Source: Pegoplata infirma
Taxonomy: Eukaryota; Arthropoda; Insecta; Diptera; Anthomyiidae
DNA: 64,000 bases
Direction: 5' to 3'
NCBI GenBank assembly: GCA_963921195.1
Contig: OY992537.1
Span: forward strand, 50,430,313-50,494,312
Shown here: in pieces, positions 1 through 11,405 of the stretch
Position numbering within the stretch: the stretch's first letter is position 1
Layout of the letters: each line of letters opens with the position of its first letter
The notes under the pieces: generated by a model
The model's input: only the letters and a program-made list of their open reading frames with translations
Told to the model about the DNA's origin: nothing
Database searches by the model: none
Made by a program: the position numbers and the translations under genes

Positions 1-759
1 GATTTTTTTTGAAAAAGGTCAAAGGTCATTGGTTTTAACCCTAATTTTTGAAGAGCTATATCTCAAAAAACGATATTTTTAAAATTTTGGAAAAAATATA
101 TGTGGTTAAGAATTACATATACTACTTAAGTTTAAATTTTCAGGATAGAGACTTCATTGGAACATTTTATATTAATAGAAACGTTGTGACAGGAAAGAAA
201 AAGCGGTGTAATTTCCCTTAAAAAAAAAAAATATATTTTTTTTGTCTTTGAAATTCTGGTACCAAAATCCATTTTTCGGAATGATTTTGACGTGCTGAGT
301 CCAAATATGACCTTTGAACTAGCCCATCGCTATTACTTTTCAAAATATATGCACCTAAATTTTCAAAAAACCACAGCAATAGCATTTTAGCAATTTTCAC
401 ATATATATGTGCAGATATCTCGAAAACTAGTAGCGATAGGCCAGTTCAAAGGTCATATTTGGACTCAGCACGTCAAAAACATTCAGAAAAATGAATTTTG
501 GTACCATAATTTCAAAGACAAAAAAAAATATTTTTTTTCTAAGGGAAATTACACCGCTTTTTCTTTCCTGTCACAACGTTTCTATTAATATAAAATGTTC
601 CAATGAAGCCTCCATCCTGAAAATTTAAACTTAAGTAGTATAGATGATTCTTAATCACATATATTTTTTCCAAAATTTTAAAAATATCGTTTTTTGAGAT
701 ATAGCTCTCCAAAAATTAAGGCTAAAACAAATGACCTTTGACCTTTTCCAAAAAAAATC
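1..759. repeat. Foldback (long inverted repeat), left end at window edge
   Basis: The left arm (1 to about 355) is repeated as its reverse complement in the right arm (about 410-759) with scattered mismatches; the loop is about 55 bp. The right arm ends near the match to base 1, so the element may continue to the left of the window. No coding region is supported: the short open frames are mirrored in both arms and have AT-rich composition. No target duplication can be judged because the left flank is missing. It has no sequence in common with the other palindromes here that I could see. Confidence 0.75.
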
Positions 760-2282
760 TTGGGGAATGCCATTTTAAAGGCTGTCTAATTACCTATTAT
801 TTGCGACCTGACTGTAATTACTTTTCGAGTTATCTTTATTTATCTCAGAACACTTTTGTCAAATATATACGATTTTGCCAATTTTCAAGACCCCATATCT
901 CGGGAAGAAAAAGTACCAGAAGTCCAAAATTTTGGCACTATGATTTTTTTGTAAGGGCCCAACAATATTCCAGGTTTCATCAAATTCGAAAGGGGTAAGG
1001 TCAAAAATGCTACTTTTTTCGTTTGAATTGAGGTGTTTTAACTCTATACTAAACACAATGCATCCATATTTTTTGGTGTTCCAGGATTAGACAACAAACT
1101 TTAATAAAATTATAAAGAAAAACTTTAAAATTTCCCTTCAAAACGATGTGTATTTTGATGTCGTTTATGCATCGCCAATCGTTTTCGTTTTACGTGATTA
1201 GCCCCCTGATTTTTTTTTTATTTAAAAATAAAATAATTGAGAATCTTAAAATTATTGTAAAAAAAAATTTTCTAGAAATCTAAGAAGTTTTCTAGAGAAA
1301 AATCTCGCCTTCCCACGTTAGCTATCGACAGACAGGTGTCTGAGCAACATTTCCAGGGGATACTTGGCGTAAACCTGGAAGTGTGAGATGCTTGAAAATT
1401 TCTACAAATGAATCACGTCTGGCTATATCCAAGTGAATCGCAATTAGTTAGCTTTCCACATCTGTGAAAGACCCCAATCCCTTAAGAGGTGGTTAGTATT
1501 ATGAAAATGTTTTTCTAGGAAAATGTTCTACAATATTACTGCAGTGAATGAAGGCTAGAGAAAATATTTTAAATTAAAATTAAATTCTAAGAAATAAAGG
1601 GAGGGCACCATGAAAGGATTTTAAGCAAAAATATAGTTTAAGTTTTGTAGTTGATCAACATAAATTTTTGACATAAAAAAATTAAAAAAAAAATATTTTA
1701 AATTTTAATACTTTGATTTCAAAATATTGATTCCTTATTATAGTTAGGTATCTCTCACATCGATTTAAGCCAGCAAACATTCGACGTAAATACAAGGAGT
1801 ATGGGAGGTAATAGTAATTGAAGTACTTAAGAACCTAATAACGCTTGAGTAAATTTTGTTAACAATGAATTCTTAGGTTGTATTATAAATATACAACATA
1901 GTTAGTTAATGCAATTGTAATGCCGCAAGCTATAAATGCACTTTCAAAAGAATTTTTACTGCAAATTATGTTATTTTTACAACAAAGTTCTTTGTGCTTG
2001 TAGTTAGTTAACACAGATTTAAAAAAAAATCAATTATTTATAAAGAGGAGAATATTTCAAAATTAATAAAGATAGTAAATTAATCGTTAAATTATTGTAA
2101 AAGCATAAAATATATTATTTATATTTTTTTAAATTAAATATTACTCATACGGCAAGTATGACTTTATTATAAATGCAATATTACTTATACGCTATGTATG
2201 ACAGACAAAATATAAATCACATTTAAAATATTAAGTATACACTTCATAATACAGGTAATTTTTTCTTCCGAATTTAAATAGC
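760..2282. other. AT-rich sequence without recognised features
   Basis: About 1.5 kb of AT-rich DNA with poly-A/T runs. No open frame with coding character, no terminal repeats and no RNA gene were seen. The stretch 1310-1500 is less AT-rich than its surroundings but has no recognisable motif. Confidence 0.5.
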
Positions 2283-5200
2283 AGGCATTCCACACCAAAT
2301 GTCCCGCTACAGAAAAACATATGTCCCGTAAATTTCTGAATAGGTTGTTTGGATAGCCCTATATGGAACTAAGAAAATTTCGTTTTTGGTTTTTTTAATA
2401 TTCAAAAACTGGGCTTAGAAGGCATGGTCAAATATTGGAAAAATGGTCAAATTTGAGGCGAGTTGCCTTGATTAAATATTTATCACATTAAAACGGAATG
2501 CACCACAATCTTAAAAATTTACATTCTTATATAGTTTTGTATGGGCTATCGAATAAAATTTTCAGAACCCGTTCTGAAATTTTCCATTTGTTAAAAAAGT
2601 CAATTTATCAAAAATCCGGCCACTTTTTTTTCTTTTTTTTTTAATTTTTTTTTTAAATTTTAGATGTTTGTCCATCCACACAAAAAAAATCAGAAATGTA
2701 TTTTTCGTTTTTTTCTAGAAAATCGCATTTGAATTTTAAATTTCATAACAATTTTGTAATTTGCTTGTATTTTCTTGTTTTAACGTGTCGAATGAGTAAT
2801 ATTAATTGCATGAATATTACTCATTCGACACGTTAAAACAAGAAAATACAAGCAAATTATAAAATTGATATGAAATTTAAAATTCAAATGCGATTTTCTC
2901 GAAAAAAACGAAAAATACATTTCTGATTTTTTTTGTGTGGATGGACAATAGACCACCCAAATTTGCAAAAGTATATTTTTGTTCGCTCCACCGGCAGTTT
3001 CTGATAGATTGACCATAAAAAATAATATCTGTGTAAGAACTGGATCTCTCGGTTGCATACAGGCCAGTCGATTTGAACTTTTGACCCCAAAAGTGACCTA
3101 AAAGCACTACAAAGCTTTTAAGAGCCATAACTCTTAAAATATGCGTGTTTCCAAAAAATACTATATAAGTTTTATTTTGCAGAATAAGAAAGCAAACATT
3201 TCCTTCATACAAATTTTTAGCCTAAGTCTAAGACATCGTGGTGTTTTTCGCGGTTAAAATAAAAATTTATGTGAAGACTTCATTTAAAACGACCCTCGTT
3301 AAAATTTGGACGGAGACTCAAATAGTCGGTATCCATTATTTTGTAGAGTAAGATATGTAGTTTTCATAAACCAATTACATTTGGAATTTATATGGGTAAT
3401 TTCATTACAGAAGAGCCCAAAGCTGACTTTGAAGTTTCGATTATCCAAATGCTGTATATAAATTTGTAAAATTACTTTATTTTAAAGGACCCTCGTTAAA
3501 ATTTTAATGGATTACAATCGGTTTCCATGATTTTGAAGAGTTAAAAATGCAGATTTCAAACAAGTGTTGAAAAGTGCAGGCATTTTTAGCATTAATTGAA
3601 AACATGTTAGCAAAATACTATATGAAAAATACTTGACATCTTATTACATTTGAACTTGAAGAATAAAAAAATGTTATTACAGTAGAAAATTTCAATGAAT
3701 TTCATGATTCGGATTGTATTTAAGTGGTCTGCCACACGTTAGATGCCTGTGGAAGTTTTAATAACTTGGCTGATTTTCAACCGATTTTAGTTTTTAGTAC
3801 GTTATTAGAGAGGCATTTTACTCCAAATCAAAATTCTTTAACCACCTGAATTCAAATTTAACTTAAATACAAAAAAAAATGAGAAAACAGAAAAAAAAAA
3901 TATTTTTCCTTGTAATCCGTTTTTTGAAATTCAAGGCCGATGCGGGACGCCTTATGTCCAATGTCCAATAAACCTTAATTTTTATGAGACATATTTTTAC
4001 CAACAAATGAATGTATCTAGGGTAAGTTATGGTTAATGTCTTCCAATTTAATTATTTTGGAGCACCATATAAAATATACCAGAGTCTAAAAAAAACTGAA
4101 ATTTTCAAAATTTGAAAAAAATAGAACTAATTGTGCTCACATCTCGAATTATGGATTAAAAATTGTGTAATTTAGAGTAGAATTTTTAGACTTTTTTAAA
4201 AAAATCGAAGGTTTCGGACTTTTTCAAAAATTCGATTTTAATTTTATACGTTAAAAAATAAGTGATAATTAATTCGAATAATTTTTAAATATTTTTTTTT
4301 TCTAAAACTACATTTAAATACAACAAAACGTCGTCTAACTTATTGTAAGATATCTATATTTTTTACTGGTCAAAATTAATGGAATATTAAAATTTTTTAT
4401 TTTTTTTGAAAAAAACACCATTTTAAAAAATTGATTGCTGAACACCAACTTGGTACAAAAGTCTGAAAATTTGAGTGAAAGTTGCATTTAATATGTACTA
4501 AAATATATCAAAAAAAATTAATCGAAGGGGGTCGGGTCTAAAAGTGAGTGATTTGGCCTGGAATTCCCCAAATATTTTCCAAAAAGTACACATCTAACTC
4601 TTCAAAATCATTGAAACCGATTGTATCCACTAAAATTTTAACGAGGGTCGTTTAAAATAAAGTAATTTCACAAATTTGTATACAGCATTTCAAAAATCTA
4701 AACTTCAAAGTCAGCTTTGGGCTCTTCTGTAATGAAATTACCCATATAAATTCCAAATGTAATTGGTTTATGAAAACTACATATCTTACTCTACAAAATA
4801 ATGGATACCGACTATTTAAGTCTCCGTCCAAATTTTAACGAGGGTCGTTTTAAATGAAGTCTTCACATAAATTTTTATTTTAACCGCGAAAAACACCACG
4901 ATGTCTTAGACTTAGGCTAAAAATTTGTATGAAGGAAATGTTTGCTTTCTTATTCTGCAAATTAAAACTTATGTAGTATTTTTTGGAAAAACGCATATTT
5001 TAAGAGTTATGGCACTTAAAAGCTTTGTAGTGCTTTTAGGTCACTTTTGGGGTCAAAAGTTCAAATCGACTGGCCTGTATGCAACCGAGAGATGCAGTTC
5101 TTGCACAGATATTATTTTTTATGGCCAATCTATCAGAAACTGCCGGTGGAGCGAACAAAAAAATACTTTTGCAAATCCCATACATTTTTTGGGTGGTCTA

Positions 5201-5610
5201 ATGGACAAACATCTAAACTTAAAAAAAAAAAATTTTAAAAAAAGAAAAAAAAGTGGCCGGATTTTTGATAAATTAACTTTTTTAAAAAATGGAAAATTTC
5301 AGAACGGGTTCTGAAAATTTTTCAAGGAAAAAAAAATTATTCGATAGCCCATACGAAACTATATAAGAATGTAAATTTTTAAGATTGTGGTGCATTCCGT
5401 TTTAATGTGATAAATATTTAATCAATGTAACTCGCCACAAATTTGACCATTTTTCCAATATTTGACCACGCCTCCTAAGCCCAGTTTTCGAAAAATTGAA
5501 AAACCGAAAACGCAATTTTCTAAGTTCCATATAGCGCTATTCATACAAGCTATTCAGAAGTTTATGGAACACGTGTTTTTTTTTCGCTGGACATTTGGTG
5601 TGGAATGCCT
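2283..5610. mobile_element. Compound foldback element A
   Basis: The ends are AGGCATTCCACACCAAATGT and its reverse complement. Outer arms 2283-2671 and about 5220-5610 pair closely. Inside the left arm a second palindrome (about 2672-2945, centre near 2812) is present that the right arm lacks. Inner arms about 2946-3590 and 4590-5210 also pair, leaving a loop of roughly 1 kb. Two further copies of the family lie at 7961-8690 and 55889-56852. The arms carry mirrored open frames of 111-129 codons (2877-3212 minus, 4925-5314 plus); these are most likely arm sequence without protein function. A clean target duplication was not found. Confidence 0.8.
3595..3945 (+). repeat. Module shared with the 13582-15660 palindrome
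   Basis: This part of the loop of foldback A is clearly similar, by eye roughly 70%, to about 15175-15505 in the right arm of another palindrome and, inverted, to its left arm. The shared stretch includes the phrase AACTTGGCTGATTTT and its flanks in the same order. It is present once here, so it is an arm fragment and not a full copy. Confidence 0.7.
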
Positions 5611-5793
5611 CATAGGTATTTGGCAAATTTTGGATTTTTTCAAATTGATAAAAAAAAATTGATAAAAAAAAAATTAAAAAAAAAATCTCGAAATTTTTTC
5701 CCGTGACCCTCTCACAGAGCTTGAGACAATATTTTATTTAAAATCAGTTGGGGCAAAATGTGATCATTAGGGATGTGATTTCCATGCAAATGC

Positions 5794-7385
5794 ATATGGG
5801 CAATTCCATCATGTCGAACGTGACCGTTGCACACATTAAAGTTGAAAAAAAAGTCAAAATAAAAAGATTTTTTTTCTTGACAAAAGGGGAAACTTATAGC
5901 TCTTAACTAGCTCTATAATTGTTGCTCAGGTTGATTTTGAAAATTCTTTCAAGCTTTCGAGATAATCGCAAAAAAGGCAACCATTCGCACGGGACAAAAA
6001 ACAGAAGTCGTTTTCGCTACTATCAACCAAAACTCTGATTTCAGCGAAACCTGAGGCAATATCACAATGCGACTAATTTTGAAATGTTGGCTTATAATGT
6101 CTCTTAAAAGTTGTAAAATTTTACCTCAAAATTATTTCTACTTTTTTTTAATTTAACTTTAATCACTGTCGCACGGGACATGTCGCACTGGACCGTTTTT
6201 TCCATCATCATATTTATGTTTTTTTTTTGTTCTTTTTTAACAAATTATAAATAAATAAGCTTAGAAAACTTGGCATATATATTTTTCGTTCCCCTGGTCT
6301 GGTTCGTATTGAATTTCAGCCAAATCGGTTCAGTGGTTCAAAAGTTATTAGCAAAACCGAGAATTTCAGATTAGTTTCACCTTAAATTCACGTATTGAAA
6401 ACCCTTTAAACATGTTTTTAAAACATTGGTAAGTCACAAAACTATTTTATTACGTATTTTTGTCACTCGAAAATGTTTTACACTCAAAAAAAATTTAGTA
6501 AATTAATTTTTTTTTTTTTCAAAAATTACTTAAAAAAAATTTTTTACATAACATTAAATATTTCTAATCCAAAATGTTTTTTACTTTCACTTAAAAAGGG
6601 CATTGTGGAGGGTATTCATAGATTCGCCTAGTCGAATTTAACTTTTCAACTTGTTTAATTTATTGTCTTGTAATTTCACTTCATCTTTCTTCAACTTTTC
6701 TCTCCGCCGATTGCATCTCTCTTTATTTTTTACGCCGTTTATACTCATCTATATTTAAATAATTTAAAAGAATGTATTAAAATAAGTAAATCATTTATTT
6801 AAGAAAAAAATATTTTTTCAAAATTTTAAAATCCACACTTACCATGTCGCACGTGACCAACTTTATATAAGAACCAAGATCACAGATTTTATTATTTTCT
6901 ATTTTTTTTTTATTTTAATTGTAATAAAAATCTGTGTTTGTTCTCCAAATTTGATGAACTTTTGTCATGCCCACTTGACGCACTAATTACAAATGTTGTT
7001 TTTCAATGTCGCACGGGACATCGAAAACTGTGATAAAGCATAGCAAAAACTTACCGTTATTTTTTGAATTGCATAGTTTGTTATGCATTTTTTTTAGCTC
7101 TTTGTATCTCCAGAAAGATTTTTTAAAAGCAAAAGTCAATATTTAATGCTTCTTTTTAAGAACTTTTAACAAAACAAAAGGTGCAATAGAAATGTCCCAA
7201 TGAGAAAAAATTGGCTTGCTCGACTTTACATTCGAATATCTCGAAATGGGTTATGAATAAATGTAAAATTTGTTCACGTTAGTTAAATTTGATTGTTTTC
7301 CTATGAAAATATGTTAAAACAAATTCGTTTCAATAACTTTTGGTTTTTTGGTCTTGGTTGACCTTTCGGTGGAAGTGCCCATATT
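5794..7385. mobile_element. Inverted-repeat element with GTCGCACGGGAC motifs
   Basis: The left end ATATGGGCAATTCCATC (from 5794) is repeated inverted at the right as ATATGGGCACTTCCACC (ending near 7385), with 15 of 17 positions equal. The interior holds at least six forms of GTCGCACGGGAC or GTCGCACGTGACC, near 5814, 5986, 6171, 6184, 6845 and 7008. No transposase frame is visible, so it is non-autonomous if it is a DNA transposon. A DINE-like fragment lies inside it at about 6285-6655. Target duplication not determined. Confidence 0.5.
6285..6655 (+). repeat. DINE-1/Helentron-like fragment
   Basis: The 3' part of a DINE-like repeat: the phrase about a query sequence 'CAGTGGTTCAAAAGTTAT' near 6330, an internal ACACTCAAAA stretch near 6481, then GGAGGGTATTCATAGATTCG and a CTTGTTT end. 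The same order occurs inverted in the copies at 8888-9092 and 36065-39461. The 5' hairpin is missing. Confidence 0.6.
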
Positions 7386-7960
7386 TTTTGTCGATAGTCT
7401 AAAAACGATATCAACCAATTATCTTACCGAATCAACAAATTTGCGTTAAAATGGCATCGATTTGTTGTTGCACATTTTTGCACATTTTGGTGAAAATGCA
7501 TATTTTTGCATATTTTGGTTTTAAATGCATATTTTGTGCATATTTCAAATTTTTAAGTGCATATTTTTGCATAAATAAACAAAAACACAAATTGAAATTA
7601 ATTTTCTTCATCAACTGTTTTAAATTTAAAAATTTATTTTGAAAATAGGAATTTTTTTTTTTTTTTTAATTTTTTTTTATAAAGTTTCATAAAGATTTAA
7701 ATGTTACTATTTAAATCCGGCGTTATTTTTTGCTTTTAAAGAAGTTTTTCGTATGAAAACAAGATTTTTATTGCGCGCATTTTATTTTTTAGTGCATATT
7801 TTTAGGTTTTTTAGTGCATATTTTAAATTTTGTAGAGTATATTTTTGAGCGCATATTTTTGATTTTTTAATGCAGGAAAATCTCCTCCCTAGTGATCATT
7901 TTGAACGTTTAAAATTTTTTGACAAATTTCAAATGGCGATTTCAAGATTTTTTATATATG
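7386..7960. repeat. TGCATATTTT-rich region
   Basis: Between about 7465 and 7570, and again between 7790 and 7875, the motif TGCATATTTT or TGCACATTTT recurs at irregular short spacing, about a dozen times in all. Irregular subterminal arrays of one motif are common in hAT-type elements, but no terminal repeats or transposase were recognised here, so this is left as a repeat region. Confidence 0.45.
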
Positions 7961-8690
7961 AAGCATTCTACACCAAATGTTCAGCAAAAAAAAAAGTGAT
8001 GTCGTGTCAATATGAAATCAATTGCAGAGTATTCGCCCTTAGGTCACTATTTAATAACACAAATAAAATTTCCGTTTTTTCAAAAAGTGGGCTTTGTAGA
8101 CATGGTCAAATATTGATAATATCTTGATATTTTGCGTTAGTACCTTTATTTAAATATTTATGCAAAATTAGTGAAACAAAGTGAAGCCTTTAAAATAAAA
8201 GTTTTTTATAGATTTTTGTATGGGCTATCGATTAAAAAAATAAAAATTGGAAAATTTTCAGAAGAAGTTCTGAATTATTTTTAATTTAAACTTAAACTTT
8301 ATTTATCAAAAGCGTTCGTTTATCGTGAGCGTTCGTGATCGTAAAAAAAAAACTCAACCACGAAAACATCTCTATTTTAAATGTTTTTTAAGAGTTAATA
8401 TTACTCATTCGCATACGTAATATACCCCATTATTGTAAATTATAAGCATAGTGCAATGTTCAACATTTTATTTCTCGACAACAAGGAAGGAACATCTCTG
8501 AAAATTTCAGAACAGGCAGATATACACCTTAACTAATTTTTAAACATTTAAAAAAGAAATAAAAATGTGGCATGTTTTTTGATATAAAAAGTTTAAATTT
8601 TAATTTAAAATATTCAGAACTTCTTCTGAAAATTTTTCAATTTACTCGATAGCTCATACAATAATCTTTAAAAAATGGTGTGGATTGACT
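7961..8690. mobile_element. Foldback A-family copy, diverged
   Basis: The left end AAGCATTCTACACCAAATGT and the right end TGGTGTGGATTGACTCAT match the ends of foldbacks A and B with substitutions. The phrase GGGCTATCGATTAAAA followed by TTTTCAGAAGAAGTTCTGAA near 8221-8275 recurs inverted near 8600-8655. The copy is about 730 bp and more diverged than the other two, so probably older. No coding region. Confidence 0.65.
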
Positions 8691-8887
8691 CATATTCGTG
8701 TTTAGCATGCCAAATTTAATTAAAATAACGTATCGCAAAATATTTTTAATTTTATTTTGCATATTTTGAAAATTCAAAATTTAAATTTTTTTTTCAAAAA
8801 TCCTAAATTTTGATTAATAGACGGCAGGCGCCGTCCCAAATTTCTTGAACCGAATTCGAAAATAAAAAAAGGAAAAAGAAACAATTA
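8691..8887. other. Spacer with a perfect GACGGC/GCCGTC hairpin
   Basis: AT-rich spacer. At 8820-8835 it has a 6-bp GC-rich perfect stem, GACGGC-AGGC-GCCGTC, unusual for its surroundings. It is not followed by the CTAG expected of a Helitron end and no second copy was seen in the window. Confidence 0.4.
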
Positions 8888-9092
8888 GAAAAGTTAAATT
8901 CGACTTTGCCGAATCTATGAATACCGTCCACAATGCATTTTTTTAAAGGATAGTACATTTTTAACGTGAAAAAAATTAACAATTTTGATTAGAAATATTT
9001 TATTTTGAGTAAAAAACTCTTTTTTTTGTCATTAAAAAAAAGAAAAATTACTAATTTTTTTTGAGTGTAAAACTTTTTTCGAGTGTGTGTTT
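8888..9092 (-). repeat. DINE-like fragment, end portion
   Basis: AAAAGTTAAATTCGACTTTG, followed by GCCGAATCTATGAATAC and CCACAATGCA, matches the left end of the 36065 copy in the same orientation over about 200 bp. It then runs into the GGAATACC island, which seems to have interrupted it. Confidence 0.6.
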
Positions 9093-9340
9093 TTTTTTTT
9101 GAAATGGTGTTTCCCAATCTTTTGTATTTTTTTGGGTAAAAGCGAAGAAAAAATTTTTATTATACAAAATATACATACCGGTAGACTCGGGAATACCGGT
9201 AATACCGTCAGAACCGGAACCGGGAATACCGGTATTCCCGGGAATAAATCAAGAGCCGGGAAACCGGTACCATTTCCCGGTAATACCGAGAACCGGGAAT
9301 ACCGGTATTCCCGGTACTACGGTACTGACCGTAGGCACTA
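9093..9340 (+). repeat. GGAATACC/GGTATTCCC repeat island, copy 1
   Basis: A locally GC-rich block (about 9175-9335) built of overlapping GGGAATACCGGTA and TACCGGTATTCCCGG words, many self-complementary. It ends at GTAGGCACTA. A homologous copy lies inverted at 35474-35740, with the same AT-rich lead-in containing AAAAGCGAAGAA and the same terminal GTAGGCACTA. The shared boundaries show it is a discrete dispersed repeat and not a simple local expansion. An 84-codon open frame (9087-9341) runs through it but its sequence is only the repeat translated. Confidence 0.7.
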
Positions 9341-9739
9341 ATCACAACCCATTAAAAAGTTATATGGCTTCAAAATTTTTTTATAAAGACAAAATTATAA
9401 AACACTGACCGATATTTGAAAATTGGTTGGATGGGTCAGCGGTTTGAACCCTCGTTTTTGATTAGCCTCTTAAAGCTGATTCCAAATGTGGTTTCCAAAA
9501 TTTTCCATAACGCCAGGGTTTTGAGAAAATTTAAGTCAAAGTTCACAGAAATCGCATTTTTGTGCCTTAATGAGAGCATTTTTTGTGATACTCTTGTATG
9601 ATATCCTCGTTTTTGATTAAAATTTCGATGCTGATTCTAAATATGATTTTCAATTTTTTCTATCATGTCATGTTTTCGGTCAAAGTTCTAAAAAAACGTG
9701 TTTTTGATAATTTTTGAGAGCTTTTTAACGGGTTGTGAT
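9341..9739. mobile_element. Small inverted-repeat element (about 400 bp)
   Basis: The left end ATCACAACCCATTAAAAAG and the right end, inverted, ATCACAACCCGTTAAAAAG match at 18 of 19 positions. The interior contains two imperfect copies of a roughly 155-bp unit, each beginning near CCTCGTTTTTGATTA (about 9452 and 9606). No coding region. The left end abuts the GGAATACC island. Confidence 0.65.
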
Positions 9740-10478
9740 AGAAGGAAAGTTTTAGTGCCATTTTGTTAAGCTAGAAATGTCCTTTAATCGTGCATTATTA
9801 AAAAATTAATTAAAAAAAAAAAAATTGAGAAATCTTATATGTTCCCCCTATGTGGTGGGTTTTGGAACTTTTTTTAAGAGTTCAAAAAACGACCATTGTA
9901 TTATTTTTTGCTGTATAATCGACTGGTAAAATCAGATTTGCGATATATTCAGCCGTTTTTGCTCTGCAGAAAAATCCGATCCAAATCCGCGGTTTCAGAT
10001 GCGTTGAACAACCCCAAGAGTTACATATTGTGAATAATCCTAATAACTTTTCCCTTTCTCCTCCCTTCATATTCAAATTCCTTGTTTTTTTTAACATATA
10101 TTTTATCTTAATTTCCTTTAATACTTAAATTATCATAAATTTCTCTTTAATATTTAATTATCAAATATTTACTTTTATTCTCAATTATTATATTTATATT
10201 CTTATTATTCTTATTTTATATTGACATCGTTATTTTTGTATTTTAAACTTTTGTTACCGTTATATTTTAAACTATATAAAAGAGAAGTTTTTAAATATTA
10301 AAGTTAGTTGAAATTTAGAACTCATAAGAAATGTTTAAATATTAATAAAGACATTTAAATAATAAATAAAATTATAATAATATAAATCTTAACGCACGGT
10401 TTCGTTTTAATTAATTCAAGGAGCGAAAATTAAAACAAATCATGTTACCAGTAGATCAAATTTTCAAAATTTACTCTA
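9740..10478. other. AT-rich stretch, no supported gene
   Basis: The segment 10100-10440 is extremely AT-rich. It holds a TATAAAAGAG word near 10275 and AATAAA words near 10345-10370, a combination seen in retroviral-type LTRs, but no paired LTR, TG...CA ends or primer-binding site could be found. Nothing else recognised. Confidence 0.4.
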
Positions 10479-11405
10479 GTGTTTTTCAACATGGACGCTA
10501 CAAAAGTAGAAAGACAGGGACAGCAAATGACGCCTTATTTCTTACCGCTCTTTTGACATTTCTCTTCAGTAAGGTTTGCCATTTCATGATGGAAAGATAT
10601 ACGAGCCAACAACGAGTCGAAATTATTAAAATTTACTACCGAAATTTGGAGTCAGTGGCCTCAACGTACATCGAAAAATTATCTTCAGCGATGAGTCTCA
10701 TTTCTGGCTGAATGGCTTCGTCAATCAACAAAATATGCGTTATTGGTCAGACAGCAATCCACACGTACTCCATGAGTCATCATTGCATCCCGAAAAAAAA
10801 AAACGGTTTGGTGCGGTTTATGGGCCGGCGGCGTCATTGGGCCGTACTTCCTCCTTGATGATCAAGACCGGCACGTTACTGTGAATGGGAATCGCTACCG
10901 TCCAATGATAACCGAATATTTTTGGCCCCAATTGGACGATATGGACTTGGAGGACATGTGGTTCCAACAGGACGGCGCCACAAGCCACACAGTAAATGTC
11001 ACAATCAATTTATTGGAAACCAAGTTTGGACAACGTGTTATCTCACGAAATGGTCCAGTCGATTGGCCGTCTCGGTCGTGCGATTTGACGTCGTTAGACT
11101 ATTTCCTGTGGGGCTACGTCAAGTCTATGTTCTATGCCAACAAACCTGCTACGATTGATGAACTTCGTACGAATATCGAACATGATATTGCTGCAGTATC
11201 GGCCGATTTATGCTTGAAAACGGTCGAAAATTGGGTTCATCTGGACTTCTGCAAGTGTGCCCATGGTGGCCATGCAAAAGAGATCGATTTCCTTATATAA
11301 TGGCATCGAACGTACTTTCACAGGAATAAAGAATTTCATTGATATCCAAAACCGTTTTTGTTTTATTAAAAAAAATTTTTGTAGCGCTCTTATTGAAAAA
11401 CCCCT
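10479..11405 (+). mobile_element. Tc1/mariner-type element, internally deleted
   Basis: Terminal inverted repeats of about 24-28 bp: the left has GTTTTTCAAC...CGCTACAAAA (10481-10505), and the right, inverted, GTTTTTCAAT...CGCTACAAAA (ending about 11404). TA dinucleotides lie within one or two bases of each end, as expected for this superfamily's TA target. The element is about 930 bp, shorter than the usual 1.3 kb, because a central part of the transposase gene is missing. Confidence 0.75.
10586..11300 (+). pseudogene. Mariner-type DDE transposase, broken
   Basis: The N-terminus begins at ATG 10586 and reads SQQRVEIIKIYYRN, a typical start of the first helix-turn-helix. After about 25 codons it jumps directly to the catalytic core (IIFSDESHFWLNG, about 10675-10715) in another frame, so most of the DNA-binding region is deleted. 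An 11-A run near 10793-10803 introduces a second frame change. The rest, 10803-11300, is open and carries WCGLWAGGVIGPYF, MWFQQDGATSHT with the second catalytic Asp, and RSCDLTSLDYFLWG with the third. There are 36 residues between the second and third Asp. The first Asp is in SDES. The protein cannot be made intact. In living families this enzyme cuts at the terminal repeats and reinserts at TA. Confidence 0.9.

Noticed and set aside
2877..5314. Mirrored open frames of 111 and 129 codons (2877-3212 minus, 4925-5314 plus) as a conserved protein
   Set aside because: They lie in the paired arms of a palindrome, so their similarity is forced by the inverted repeat. No domain is recognisable and they run into low-complexity sequence.
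10100..10440. Solo LTR with TATAAAAGAG and AATAAA
   Set aside because: No TG...CA boundaries, target duplication, primer-binding site or second LTR could be found; the words are expected in very AT-rich DNA.
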